This document shows positions 35,541 through 42,521 of a stretch of 42,521 bases of DNA, one piece after another. Position 1 is the stretch's first letter; every line of letters starts with the position of its first letter. The position numbers were made by a program, and so were the translations under genes. The notes below the pieces were generated by a model, which did no database searches, was not told the origin of the DNA, and was given only the letters and a program-made list of their open reading frames with translations. The stretch is from positions 1 to 42,521 of the IMG/VR virus record IMGVR_UViG_3300025426_000596; one strand, 5' to 3'. This stretch comes from a virus.

Positions 35541-36596
35541 TTATTGGTCAAAACCTAATAGCGCAATAACTACCTTGCCATACGGCACAGGCGTACTAAA
35601 TTTTAAGTAATAACTGTTATTTGAAATTGTTTGGCTAGACTCAGCAATTGTTATAGCTGTATTAACTGCAATATTTCCAGTTGGTGCATGATTCATAGAA
35701 ATACTAGTCAATGCTCCAGTATTTGGATCAGTTATTGCAGAACCAGTAAGAAGAGCACCACTATAAATATTAGATCCACTAACGGTTGCACCAGTAAGAG
35801 GTACAGCTGGGAACACCGCAGGAGTGCTGCCGCTTGCAGTAACCGATCCACCATTTTGATACGTCCCTGGATTAGTTGTTAGTGCGTAAGTAACTGTAGT
35901 TGCTGTTGATCCGGTAACCGTAAATACTCCGTTAAATGCACTTGATGCTTGACCTGTAGATAAAATACCTGCAACTGTTATTGTTGCGCCAATTGCAAAT
36001 CCAGGTTGTGAAGACGTAGTATTTGACATTGTGACTGTAGCAACATTACTAGTCCAACTTGCTGTAGTTACATTTAAACTTGTGTTAAAATATAATATTG
36101 CTGATCCTGTGCTAGCGGCTACACTAAGAGATCCGGTGTATGTTTCTGTTGGTAGTGTGGGATTTTGTACTACTGTGTAGTTAATACTACTAAGTTGAAT
36201 AACGTTTTCAACTACAACAATAATGTTTTGTCCGCCAAATGTTGAGTTGTTGCTGTCCACATTACCTGGATTATAAGCAGAATTCAGAGGACCAAAATAT
36301 GTGTTGTTACTGTCGCCAGCACCTAAATTTTGTTGTATAATAGTTCCAGATTCTTTAAATCTTAGACTGCGCCATTTACTACCTTGATAAATTTCTAGTT
36401 GTCCACCGGAAGTTATGTCAGTATTATAACGCATCATACCGTTAATTGGATTGCTAGGGCGCTGTGCTGTAGTTCCTGTTGGTACTACAAGGTCCGTAGT
36501 TCCACCCATAACAACTTGCCCTGTGACCGAATTAGCATACAAGGTAGTATCTGTAACTGCTCTACGACTTAGATTAAGTTGTTTTAAGAATCGCAT
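35541..36596 (-). CDS. Fibre/virion structural protein
   Basis: A 351-residue protein. The N-terminal part contains TTAQRPSNPINGMMRYNTD (about 43-61) and LEIYQGSKWRSLRFKESG, the fibre-end motif here placed near the start. It is followed by a conserved-looking NTYFGPLN..YNPGNVDSNN and GGQNIIVVVENVIQLSSINY. The middle (about 175-260) has a Ser/Thr-rich insertion with ATVTMSNTTSSQPGFAIGAT and FNGVFTVTG, of the beta-module type seen in the giant proteins. The C-terminus resumes with NNSYYLKFSTPVPYGKVVIA. Its ATG overlaps the upstream stop by one base (TAATG), so translation is coupled. Virion role inferred from content and neighbours. Confidence 0.72.
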   Translation of the reverse strand: MRFLKQLNLSRRAVTDTTLYANSVTGQVVMGGTTDLVVPTGTTAQRPSNPINGMMRYNTDITSGGQLEIYQGSKWRSLRFKESGTIIQQNLGAGDSNNTYFGPLNSAYNPGNVDSNNSTFGGQNIIVVVENVIQLSSINYTVVQNPTLPTETYTGSLSVAASTGSAILYFNTSLNVTTASWTSNVATVTMSNTTSSQPGFAIGATITVAGILSTGQASSAFNGVFTVTGSTATTVTYALTTNPGTYQNGGSVTASGSTPAVFPAVPLTGATVSGSNIYSGALLTGSAITDPNTGALTSISMNHAPTGNIAVNTAITIAESSQTISNNSYYLKFSTPVPYGKVVIALLGFDQ

Positions 36597-36904
36597 TATA
36601 CCGCCAATGTGCTAATTGTAAATGATAACATTGATGCTACACTAGCCACTGCTACAATAGTATCCCCATTTGCTAACACTAATTTTTCTTGATCTAAACT
36701 TAAAGTTTCTCCAGCTACGATTGGTAACTGATATACTATTGTTGTCAAGTTGCCAGGGCTTCCGCCGTTTGGAACTGCATACAATGTAAGATTGCTAGTA
36801 GTTGCTCCGTAATTACAAACAATCATAGCAGTGATGGCATTATTACCACTACTGGTATAAACTGTTGTATTAGTTATTGCAACTAGGGTATTTGAAATTG
36901 CCAT
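36596..36904 (-). CDS. Small beta-sandwich virion protein
   Basis: A 102-residue protein: TVYTSSGNNAITAMIVCNYG, SNLTLYAVPNG, then VAGETLSLDQEKLVLANGDT and a final hydrophobic strand. The KLVLANGDTI segment and strand order match the other small beta proteins of the window (13628-13948 and 32452-32781). AAGGAAAG precedes the ATG. It is coupled to the next gene by a one-base stop/start overlap, which suggests the two products act together. Confidence 0.68.
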   Translation of the reverse strand: MAISNTLVAITNTTVYTSSGNNAITAMIVCNYGATTSNLTLYAVPNGGSPGNLTTIVYQLPIVAGETLSLDQEKLVLANGDTIVAVASVASMLSFTISTLAV

Positions 36905-36913
36905 GTTCTTTCC

Positions 36914-37876
36914 TTATAGTAAAATACTCAATAGTACTGCACGATTTTTACTAATCAATTCGTCTTGAGTAGTTACATTTGATATATATAGTCCTGTATT
37001 ACCTGGGCCTGCTGCCGCTTTGGAATACAATTTTGTTCTTCCAGATTGTTGACTAGGTGTGCTACTTTGATCATCTAAATTTAATATTGCATTTACTTCA
37101 ACGTTATTATTTGCGGCAGCTAATACTAGATTAGCACTAACAGAATTGTTAGTAATTGTATCACCGTAAAAATTTAAATCACTAACAGTTAGTCCGCCTG
37201 CTGATATTGTAGCAATAGTGGTACCAGCAATATACATGCTAATACTAGTATTAAATGCTTGAATTTTACTATATTCTGAACCAAAAGCCGCATTTTGGGG
37301 AGTGTAAATTCTGTCAACTGTAGCAATACCATTACTAGCCGCTACATAGTTGTAGAGATATTTTCTGTTGATAATATGATTATCTTGTGTTACTTTTGTT
37401 TCGTAGCTTGTTGAATTTGCAATTAGCAAAGCATAGTTGCTATTCTGCATGTCAAATACAAAATCGCTAGTTCCATCAGTAGCAATAGTTCTAAGTTGCA
37501 GACCAGATAGTTGCCCATCTATAGTCTTCATTACAAATGAACCGTTAACTTCACTGCTGTTTACTGGGTTATAATGTGGAATTTGTTCGTTAAACAAGAA
37601 CTGGGCCGCACTTAGGCTGCCCCTTTCTATTTCAATTCCTGCTTGATAACTATTTGCACTACTAATCCCCGAGCCAGTTTGCCCGTAATTTAGCTGAAGT
37701 ATGTTATCTTTAATTTCTGTGTTGGTACTTTCTACAAAAGTAGTTGTACCTTTAACATCAAGATTACCAATAACAGTAACGGTACCGGTCGTACTTTGTG
37801 TATCCAATATGATGTTTCCACCAGACTGTACTTGTAGTTTATAATCACCGTTACTGACTTTTAATATTCTTGACAT
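36914..37876 (-). CDS. Tail fibre-like protein (MSRILKVSNGDYKLQV type)
   Basis: A 320-residue protein starting MSRILKVSNGDYKLQVQSGG, a start I associate with cyanophage-like fibre proteins. GTVTVIGNLDVKGTTTFVES (about 30-49) is the classic fibre repeat element, and NTEIKDNILQLNYGQTGSGI and AGIEIERGSLSAAQFLFNEQ continue the T4-like pattern. Later LTVSDLNFYGDTITNNSVSA and LVLAAANNNVEVNAILNLDD match short-strand fibre repeats. AAGGAT lies before the ATG, next to a strong hairpin (37888-37906). Probable structural fibre or baseplate-attached protein. Confidence 0.78.
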   Translation of the reverse strand: MSRILKVSNGDYKLQVQSGGNIILDTQSTTGTVTVIGNLDVKGTTTFVESTNTEIKDNILQLNYGQTGSGISSANSYQAGIEIERGSLSAAQFLFNEQIPHYNPVNSSEVNGSFVMKTIDGQLSGLQLRTIATDGTSDFVFDMQNSNYALLIANSTSYETKVTQDNHIINRKYLYNYVAASNGIATVDRIYTPQNAAFGSEYSKIQAFNTSISMYIAGTTIATISAGGLTVSDLNFYGDTITNNSVSANLVLAAANNNVEVNAILNLDDQSSTPSQQSGRTKLYSKAAAGPGNTGLYISNVTTQDELISKNRAVLLSILL

Positions 37877-37887
37877 TTATAATCCTT

Positions 37888-37906
37888 ACGGGGAGCAAGT
37901 CCCCGT
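37888..37906. other. Strong intergenic hairpin, 6-bp GC-rich stem
   Basis: ACGGGG (37888-37893) pairs with CCCCGT (37901-37906) around a 7-base loop. On the minus strand it ends just before the AAGGAT of the 37876 gene and has no U-run, so it is not a standard terminator in the direction of transcription. It may stabilise or separate the mRNAs of the two adjacent genes. The U-rich side lies on the plus strand, where nothing seems to be transcribed. Confidence 0.6.
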
Positions 37907-37913
37907 ATTTTTA

Positions 37914-38930
37914 TTAAGCGTTTTCAATCTGTACGCTGTAGTTTGCTGATGGTGTACCAAAAGTCCATGGAACTGATTGTGATGACCCATCACTGTTCAA
38001 TGGAAATTGTGTACCTGCACTTGAACTTAAACGTGCAATCGCCGCTGGGTTAATATTAACTTTGTGGTTAGTTAGTTTACGTACAAGATATGTTCCGCCT
38101 GCGCTATCAATAGCAACAATGTTTAACTCAACACCTTCATCTGCTGTATATCCAGCAGTACCGTCAGCAACTGCGTCGTAACGTAAACGAGCAACTTCTG
38201 TACCTGTACGTGATACTTCACCAGACTTGTTAACAACATAACGTTTTGCAGATTTTTGCTTTTGAATATCAACTTCAACTAATGATCCGCCTGTGTATGC
38301 ATAAGCAATAATAGCTGGCTCATAGCTAGTGCTAGTACCGTCAGTGCCATTAGCCGCTGTCAATGTTGGTGTCTGACCGCTTGGAGTTGTACCACCTAAT
38401 GTACTCCATGTCAATGTTGGAACTGTTACATAACCGTCACCAGCGTTAACAACTGCAATAGCTTTAACACGGAATGTAACTGTTGCTTGAGCACCAGTAC
38501 CGCCTGGGCCAACAACAGCCCAAGTAGTAATACCTGTACCGTCGATGCTTGTATATGTACCACGGTCAGTAAATGCACCAAATGTTGGAACACCGCCAAC
38601 TTGTGTTACTGAGAAACGTGTTGGAACAACAGCTTGAGCATCTAAGCCAGTAATGCTAGTGATTGTACCAGCAGTATAACTTGTACCACCAGATAAGCTA
38701 ACTGTAGCAACTTCCCATGTAACTGCTAGTGTAGCTGTTGTACCGTTAGCAATAGTTGGAGCTGATGCTGTTAGTGCTGGAAAATGTTTGTAAGTATCAT
38801 TAATGTTAATACTACCTTGTGTAGCAACTGATACGCTTGCTACACCTTTACCGCCGATACCATCGTCAGTTGGACTGTTGGTACCAATATTTCGATTGCC
38901 AAAATATTTTTTATTTAGAGGACGTCCCAT
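37914..38930 (-). CDS. Abundant-type virion structural protein (MGRPLNKKYFG)
   Basis: A 338-residue protein. The basic N-terminus MGRPLNKKYFGNRNIGTNSP is one I recognise from T4-like marine phage structural genes. The rest is beta-rich with two GSGY-type segments (AGDGYVTVPTLTW; TGAQATVTFRVKAI), a short basic helix or strand stretch (EVDIQKQKSAKRYVVNKSGE, about 218-237) and a C-terminal domain ending in YSVQIENA. AAAGGAG is a strong ribosome-binding site. It has its own consensus late promoter and a long folded leader, which fits high-level expression. Possibly a capsid or tail decoration protein; the function is not established. Confidence 0.72.
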   Translation of the reverse strand: MGRPLNKKYFGNRNIGTNSPTDDGIGGKGVASVSVATQGSININDTYKHFPALTASAPTIANGTTATLAVTWEVATVSLSGGTSYTAGTITSITGLDAQAVVPTRFSVTQVGGVPTFGAFTDRGTYTSIDGTGITTWAVVGPGGTGAQATVTFRVKAIAVVNAGDGYVTVPTLTWSTLGGTTPSGQTPTLTAANGTDGTSTSYEPAIIAYAYTGGSLVEVDIQKQKSAKRYVVNKSGEVSRTGTEVARLRYDAVADGTAGYTADEGVELNIVAIDSAGGTYLVRKLTNHKVNINPAAIARLSSSAGTQFPLNSDGSSQSVPWTFGTPSANYSVQIENA

Positions 38931-38952
38931 TTTGTTTTCTCCTTTAAGAAAA

Positions 38953-39009
38953 ACGGCGTTCTAGGCCGTACGCGGTTGGATTTCCGCATAAAACTCACCC
39001 CATGTGAGT
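38953..39009 (-). other. Structured late leader with three hairpins
   Basis: Stems: ACTCAC 38993-38998 with GTGAGT 39004-39009, which would lie at the very 5' end of the transcript; GCGG with CCGC within 38972-38987; and ACGGC 38953-38957 with GCCGT 38965-38969. The last is followed on the minus strand by TTTTTCTT, so it looks like a weak terminator or attenuator just before the AAAGGAG of the 38930 gene. Confidence 0.6.
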
Positions 39010-39017
39010 CATACATT

Positions 39018-39027
39018 GTATTTATAC
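39018..39027 (-). promoter_or_regulatory. T4-type late promoter
   Basis: The minus strand reads GTATAAATAC, identical over 10 bases to the site at 13624-13633. It overlaps the end of the 39022-39537 gene and would give a leader of about 80 bases for the 38930 gene. Confidence 0.75.
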
Positions 39028-39537
39028 GTAAGTGATTCGCATAGCCACGTTGTCAATGTATGCAGTATCAGTATGTGGAGTAAGAACATTGCTTCTAAGC
39101 GCAATTACAACACCAAAATTTACATTAATTGTATCTACTAGTTGTATTGGACTATTCCATAGATTAGTAGGCGATCCATAAATTTTATAGTTATCTAATC
39201 CTGGATCTGCAAGATTATCACCAACACGTTCACCGTTTAATACTAGCTGTACAACATAGTCCTGTATTCTAGATGCTCGTATTGCATTTATTTGTACTTC
39301 AACCCCTAATAGTGTTGATCCATTAGGAGCGAACGGAAAATTTGTAAACCAAAGTTGACTAGTTATTGAGGCAAATCTTTCTTGCCACAAACCTGATATT
39401 GTATGCAATGGCTTAGAACTAACAGCATATTGGAACGCATCTTCCCCGATACTACCCATAGGATGTGTCCAGTCGATACTGTTATCTGTAGTTACTTGAG
39501 TTACAGTGGTTGATTTAAGAAAGTTAGTAGTAATCAT
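39022..39537 (-). CDS. Beta-rich virion protein of unknown function
   Basis: A 171-residue protein. Strand-rich sequence with SIDWTHPMGSIGEDAFQYAV (about 19-38), LLGVEVQINAIRASRIQDYV and a final ALRSNVLTPHTDTAYIDNVA strand pair suggests a jelly-roll or beta-sandwich, as in phage decoration or carbohydrate-binding domains. It sits where T4 has its vertex gene (gp24) after gp23, but nothing in it resembles gp24. No Shine-Dalgarno sequence is visible before ATG 39537. A late-promoter-like site directly abuts the start. Confidence 0.62.
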   Translation of the reverse strand: MITTNFLKSTTVTQVTTDNSIDWTHPMGSIGEDAFQYAVSSKPLHTISGLWQERFASITSQLWFTNFPFAPNGSTLLGVEVQINAIRASRIQDYVVQLVLNGERVGDNLADPGLDNYKIYGSPTNLWNSPIQLVDTINVNFGVVIALRSNVLTPHTDTAYIDNVAMRITYV

Positions 39538-39540
39538 CTA

Positions 39541-39550
39541 GTATTTACCC
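39541..39550 (-). promoter_or_regulatory. Late promoter candidate abutting a start codon
   Basis: The minus strand reads GGGTAAATAC, identical to the site at 221-230. Only three bases (TAG) separate it from the ATG at 39537, so transcription would begin close to the start codon. Confidence 0.45.
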
Positions 39551-39554
39551 AAAG

Positions 39555-39578
39555 AAAAACGCCCCGGAGGGCGTTTTT
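39555..39578. terminator. Rho-independent terminator after the capsid gene
   Basis: AAAAACGCCC (39555-39564) pairs with GGGCGTTTTT (39569-39578) around the tetraloop CGGA, with U-runs on both strands. It closes the gp21-gp22-gp23 transcript 27 bases after the gp23 stop. Confidence 0.95.
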
Positions 39579-39605
39579 AATTTTACTAAAGCAAAAGTTA
39601 CAGGA

Positions 39606-40781
39606 TTACTGGAACTTAACGTTAGCTGAAGTGATACCAACTAAACCTAAGTAGTCAGCGGCATTACCCAATGAACTTGCTGTGTTTGACAACTCAACAT
39701 ATCCATAACGTGTCATGAAGCTTACTACTGGTTCGAATGTTGATGGATCCAATACAACACCACTGCTCATCAATGGAATGTATGGGCAATAGAATGCAGG
39801 AGCATCAGATTCGCTAGCACCTTTGTAACCAACTAGGATGCTTTGTGTATCAGAAGCGTATGAGTTAACATAAACTTTCATAGCATTGTTCAATGTACCA
39901 ACAAACTTAGTGTTTGTAGGAGCTTCGAATGTACCTTCTGTTGTACGAGCAAAAGCTGAAGTAGTAGCAGATTGTAGAATTGTCAATGCAAATGGTGATA
40001 CAACAGCGTAGTTACCAGCACCACGACGTGTACGTTGAGCGATCAAGTTAGCAACGCGGTTGATCATAACTGCTAAGGCAGCATGCTCATCACCTACGAA
40101 TGTTGCTGTACCAGATACAGACGCTTGGTCGTATGTGTATAAAGCTGTACCAGCTAATGATTGTAGGCTAGCTAGAATTTCTTGGTCGATTTCAGCAGTA
40201 ATTTCTTGTGCTAAAGCAGCCATGATTTCAGCTTCTACGTCAATACCTTGTTGTGCTTGTGCATCTTGAGCTGATTCAAAAGTCCAACGAGCTGACAATT
40301 TACGTGTCTTCGCTTCAACTGTTTGTTTCAAGATTTGGATACTTAATCTGTTACCAGCTGTACCTTCTAAAGTAGCTGTTGAGCTAGCCTTAGGAGTTGC
40401 GTCAGTTGTGTTACCAGAGTAAGAAGCCGCAATCTTGAATGGGCTCAATGCCTCTTCACCAGCTACTACACCAGCGCCTGATGATGAATCAGCGTAGCGA
40501 ACACGTAGAGTGTGAATTTGTCCTACTGGACCAGTCATTGGTTGTACGCCTAACAACTCGTTAGCGATAACGGTTGGCATTACGCGGCGGATTACTGGAA
40601 GAATCACGCGATTTAGTGTTGCGACGTTACCGGCAGAAGTAGCACCAGCAGTAGCGGATTCTGCAAGATACTTACGAGTATTCTCAAGAGCCACGCTCAT
40701 TACTGATTTTTTAGTGCCTTGTAGGCCTTCTAAAAGTGCTTCTTTAGTTTCTGCCCAACGTCCGTTTAATAGTTCTGACAT
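39606..40781 (-). CDS. 23: Major capsid protein (gp23-like)
   Basis: A 391-residue T4-type major capsid protein, shorter than T4 gp23 (521). The N-terminal propeptide has KYLAE at 37-41, then SATAGATSAGNVATLNRVIL. LAE|S at 41/42 fits the (L/I)xE cleavage rule of the gp21 protease. VIRRVMPTVIANELLGVQPM (64-83), TGPVGQIHTLRVRY and, later, ARTRKLSARWTFESAQDAQA-type sequence and GNYAVVSPFALTILQSA are capsid-family signatures. It forms the HK97-fold hexamers of the head. AAGGAG is present before the ATG. The gene lies directly after the gp22-like scaffold gene and before a strong terminator, as expected for a high-expression head gene. Confidence 0.95.
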   Translation of the reverse strand: MSELLNGRWAETKEALLEGLQGTKKSVMSVALENTRKYLAESATAGATSAGNVATLNRVILPVIRRVMPTVIANELLGVQPMTGPVGQIHTLRVRYADSSSGAGVVAGEEALSPFKIAASYSGNTTDATPKASSTATLEGTAGNRLSIQILKQTVEAKTRKLSARWTFESAQDAQAQQGIDVEAEIMAALAQEITAEIDQEILASLQSLAGTALYTYDQASVSGTATFVGDEHAALAVMINRVANLIAQRTRRGAGNYAVVSPFALTILQSATTSAFARTTEGTFEAPTNTKFVGTLNNAMKVYVNSYASDTQSILVGYKGASESDAPAFYCPYIPLMSSGVVLDPSTFEPVVSFMTRYGYVELSNTASSLGNAADYLGLVGITSANVKFQ

Positions 40782-40793
40782 TTAAATTTCTCC

Positions 40794-41897
40794 TTAAAAT
40801 TTTAGTCCAGCAAGTTTGCGAATATCAATGATATTGGCATCTGACTCGCTACTATGTTTGGTGTTGGAAATTTTATTTCCTGTGACTTCTTTTGCCTCTA
40901 CAAGTGCCTGTTTCTTCTGCGGAGCTCTTCCAGTGTTACCAGAGATAACTGATGGAAGATACTTTTCAAAACTTTCGTTTAGACGTTCTGTTTTCACAGA
41001 CTCCATTAATTCACCCATGATTGAACGTTGCTCATTGTTTAGAGGAGCTAACAACTCATGCATGATTGCTTTTCTTTCTTGACTCTCTTTGAGAGCACGG
41101 ATTTGTGCTTCTTTACTTTCTAAGATTTGTTCTGCTTTTGCAACTGCTTGCGCGGCTTCTTGCATTGCTAAATCTTTCAAGTCTATGACTTTGAGTAATT
41201 TTGCTGTTTCCGATTTTTCATTTAGGTAGCTTGTAGAATATTCAGCGGCAAAAGCCTCGAATAGTTTACGTCCAAAATCTGCGCGACGAGCGGCTTCGAT
41301 GTCTTCTTTCAATGCTGTAATTTCAGAATTTAAATTCTCAGTTACAACTGATTCAACCATCTTAGCGGCACGGGTAACAAACTCTTGTTGTACCTTCTTG
41401 ATCTGTTCACGACCTTCACGAACTAGACGAACTTTTGTTTCGGCTAAGTCTTGCTTGTCTTTGTAAAACTCTGTGATTTCTTGAGCTAGAGCCTCAACTA
41501 CGAATTGTTCTAGTTTACCAAATTTAGTTGCCATTACTACTTGATCTTCGTGTAATTCACGAACTTCAGAAGCTAACTGACGTGTAACAAATTCCTTCAT
41601 TACTTCAGCATCTTTCTTCATCTTCTTAGCATACTTGACTTTCATCTCAGCTAATTGATTACGATCATCGGCGAACTCAACAATCTCAGCGGCTAATTGT
41701 TCAGAGATCATGCGATCTACTGCTTCAATCATTGTTGATTTGTCGTGTTCATACTTTTGTGCAAACTCTTCACGTAATTGTTCAGCTACTTGTGTACGAG
41801 CCTCGTTGATACGAGTTTCGAAAGCAGCCTCAATTGACTCTTTGATCTCTTCAGAAATCATATTGTTTTCAAATAAACCTTTTAGTGCATCCAACAT
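40794..41897 (-). CDS. 22: Prohead core scaffold protein (gp22-like)
   Basis: A 367-residue, highly charged, mostly helical protein. Long heptad-like Glu/Lys/Ala-rich stretches (for example EARTQVAEQLREEFAQKYEH, about 34-53) indicate coiled coil through most of the length. Several (L/I)xE tripeptides could be sites for destruction by the gp21 protease. The C-terminal part has LAPLNNEQRSIMGELMESVK and RLNESFEKYLPSVI, then a Lys/Asn-rich tail with DIRKLAGLKF at the end. Scaffold proteins of this kind assemble the prohead core around which gp23 polymerises. Position between the protease and capsid genes and the AAGGAG site support the call. Confidence 0.92.
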   Translation of the reverse strand: MLDALKGLFENNMISEEIKESIEAAFETRINEARTQVAEQLREEFAQKYEHDKSTMIEAVDRMISEQLAAEIVEFADDRNQLAEMKVKYAKKMKKDAEVMKEFVTRQLASEVRELHEDQVVMATKFGKLEQFVVEALAQEITEFYKDKQDLAETKVRLVREGREQIKKVQQEFVTRAAKMVESVVTENLNSEITALKEDIEAARRADFGRKLFEAFAAEYSTSYLNEKSETAKLLKVIDLKDLAMQEAAQAVAKAEQILESKEAQIRALKESQERKAIMHELLAPLNNEQRSIMGELMESVKTERLNESFEKYLPSVISGNTGRAPQKKQALVEAKEVTGNKISNTKHSSESDANIIDIRKLAGLKF

Positions 41898-41910
41898 ATG
41901 ATTCTCCTTA

Positions 41911-42521
41911 TTATTGGAGTTTGTTTATTATTTCTAATAAACTCTCTTTGAGATATTTCTGTGCCTTAGGGTCACCTTTCACCTCTTGCGCTATACGCAA
42001 GGCATTAAAACCACCGCGACTATTCATCAGGTGTTCGTAAATTGGTGTTGGGTATGCTCCAGGAGCACTGGGTTGAGCTACCATATCTACTGTGATAATC
42101 TCAAAATCCGATACTTCACCGGATCCGTCATCTCTGACGTTTCCGGATCCGCGACTTGACACTCCTAACTTAACTCCGCTTTCCAGCATTGTCTTGATTA
42201 GTTGTCCCATTGGTGTTGGAAGTATTTTCAACTTCCCGTAACCGTTTGGACCGTCCATCCACATATTTGTTATCATGTGTGACACACGATCCAGGTTAAT
42301 TTTTAGATCATCAGGATGATCCACTTCCCCGAGAACTGAATAACCGTTCTGAATCTGATCGTTAAGGGTCTTAACAGCCTTGCCAATCTCATTAACAGGG
42401 TAAACACGCTGGTTAGCGTTACGTATACCGCCCTGGATGCAAATCCCGGACATGTACAAGTTCTTCCCATCTTTGTCATCAGATTCAACGATCATTTTTG
42501 CTTCGTTGAAACTGAGATTCT
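41911..42521 (-). CDS. 21: Prohead core protease (gp21-like), 5' end missing
   Basis: The frame is open to the right edge; upstream of the first in-window ATG (42495) it still encodes NLSFNEAK and has no ribosome-binding site, so the true start probably lies outside. Numbering from that ATG, IQGGIRNANQRVYPVNEIGK (20-39) is the family's RNxxRxYP region, His59 lies in GEVDHPDD (56-63) and the Ser in GVSSRGSG (111-118), matching the His/Ser pair of T4 gp21. DFEIITVDMVAQPSAPGA is the conserved C-terminal core segment. The enzyme cleaves scaffold and capsid proteins at (L/I)xE during head maturation and digests itself. It is followed by gp22 after 13 bases. Confidence 0.93.
   Translation of the reverse strand, partial: NLSFNEAKMIVESDDKDGKNLYMSGICIQGGIRNANQRVYPVNEIGKAVKTLNDQIQNGYSVLGEVDHPDDLKINLDRVSHMITNMWMDGPNGYGKLKILPTPMGQLIKTMLESGVKLGVSSRGSGNVRDDGSGEVSDFEIITVDMVAQPSAPGAYPTPIYEHLMNSRGGFNALRIAQEVKGDPKAQKYLKESLLEIINKLQ

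Noticed and set aside
37888-37906. Hairpin as a terminator of the 37914-38930 gene
   Set aside because: On the minus strand no U-run follows; the next bases are the ribosome-binding site and start of the next gene.
42303-42488. 61-codon minus-strand frame overlapping the protease gene
   Set aside because: Out-of-frame shadow of the well-supported gp21-like gene with no start signal.

Overview
The window looks like part of the late, virion-structural half of a T4-like myovirus (Caudoviricetes). It is moderately AT-rich, tightly packed and has no tRNA, rRNA or host-type gene. The anchor is the prohead trio at the right edge on the minus strand: gp21 protease (5' end off the window), gp22 scaffold and gp23 major capsid protein. 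gp23 carries a recognisable gp21-type cleavage site, LAE|S. Many of the other proteins have the look of marine or freshwater cyanophage/pelagiphage-type relatives (MGRPLNKKYF, MSRILKVSNGDYKLQV, MATGRLG and Mtd_N-type proteins, very large modular virion proteins). The host cannot be read from the sequence. A heptosyltransferase-like gene suggests a Gram-negative host, and that is inference.

Layout, in the minus-strand transcription direction (right to left). 42521-39606: gp21, gp22, gp23, closed by a strong hairpin terminator (39555-39578). 39537-32081: a set of beta-rich decoration and fibre-like proteins, including two paralogous fibres and small beta-sandwich proteins. 32061-13969: two colinear paralogous giants of 1969 and 4040 residues, together 18 kb. 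13948-9317: two small fibre-tip-like proteins, then five genes in which three Cys/Gly-rich paralogs (21-26 Cys each in about 250 residues) are interleaved with two paralogous proteins carrying a tail-assembly-chaperone-like motif. The run ends at a bidirectional terminator (9282-9307).

4661-9281 is the only plus-strand block. It is a compact four-gene cassette: a GT9-like glycosyltransferase, two tandem SGNH-hydrolase-like paralogs and a NodU/TobZ-type carbamoyltransferase. It probably remodels a glycan, either on the virion or on the host envelope. Left of it the minus strand resumes with three fibre proteins built from shared LGGVKVDG repeats, a complete sedolisin (S53) protease with prodomain, and the start of another virion protein running off the left edge.

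Regulation: six short intergenic sites read (G/C)NTAAATAC on the minus strand, like the T4 late promoter TATAAATA, and each lies before a minus-strand gene. Two of them drive long leaders with three hairpins each. The plus-strand cassette lacks this signal and is probably transcribed at another time. The most unusual content is the Cys/Gly-rich triplet with its putative chaperones, the giant proteins whose domains are interrupted in their loops by arrays of small beta modules, the virion-module S53 protease and the inverted glycan cassette.
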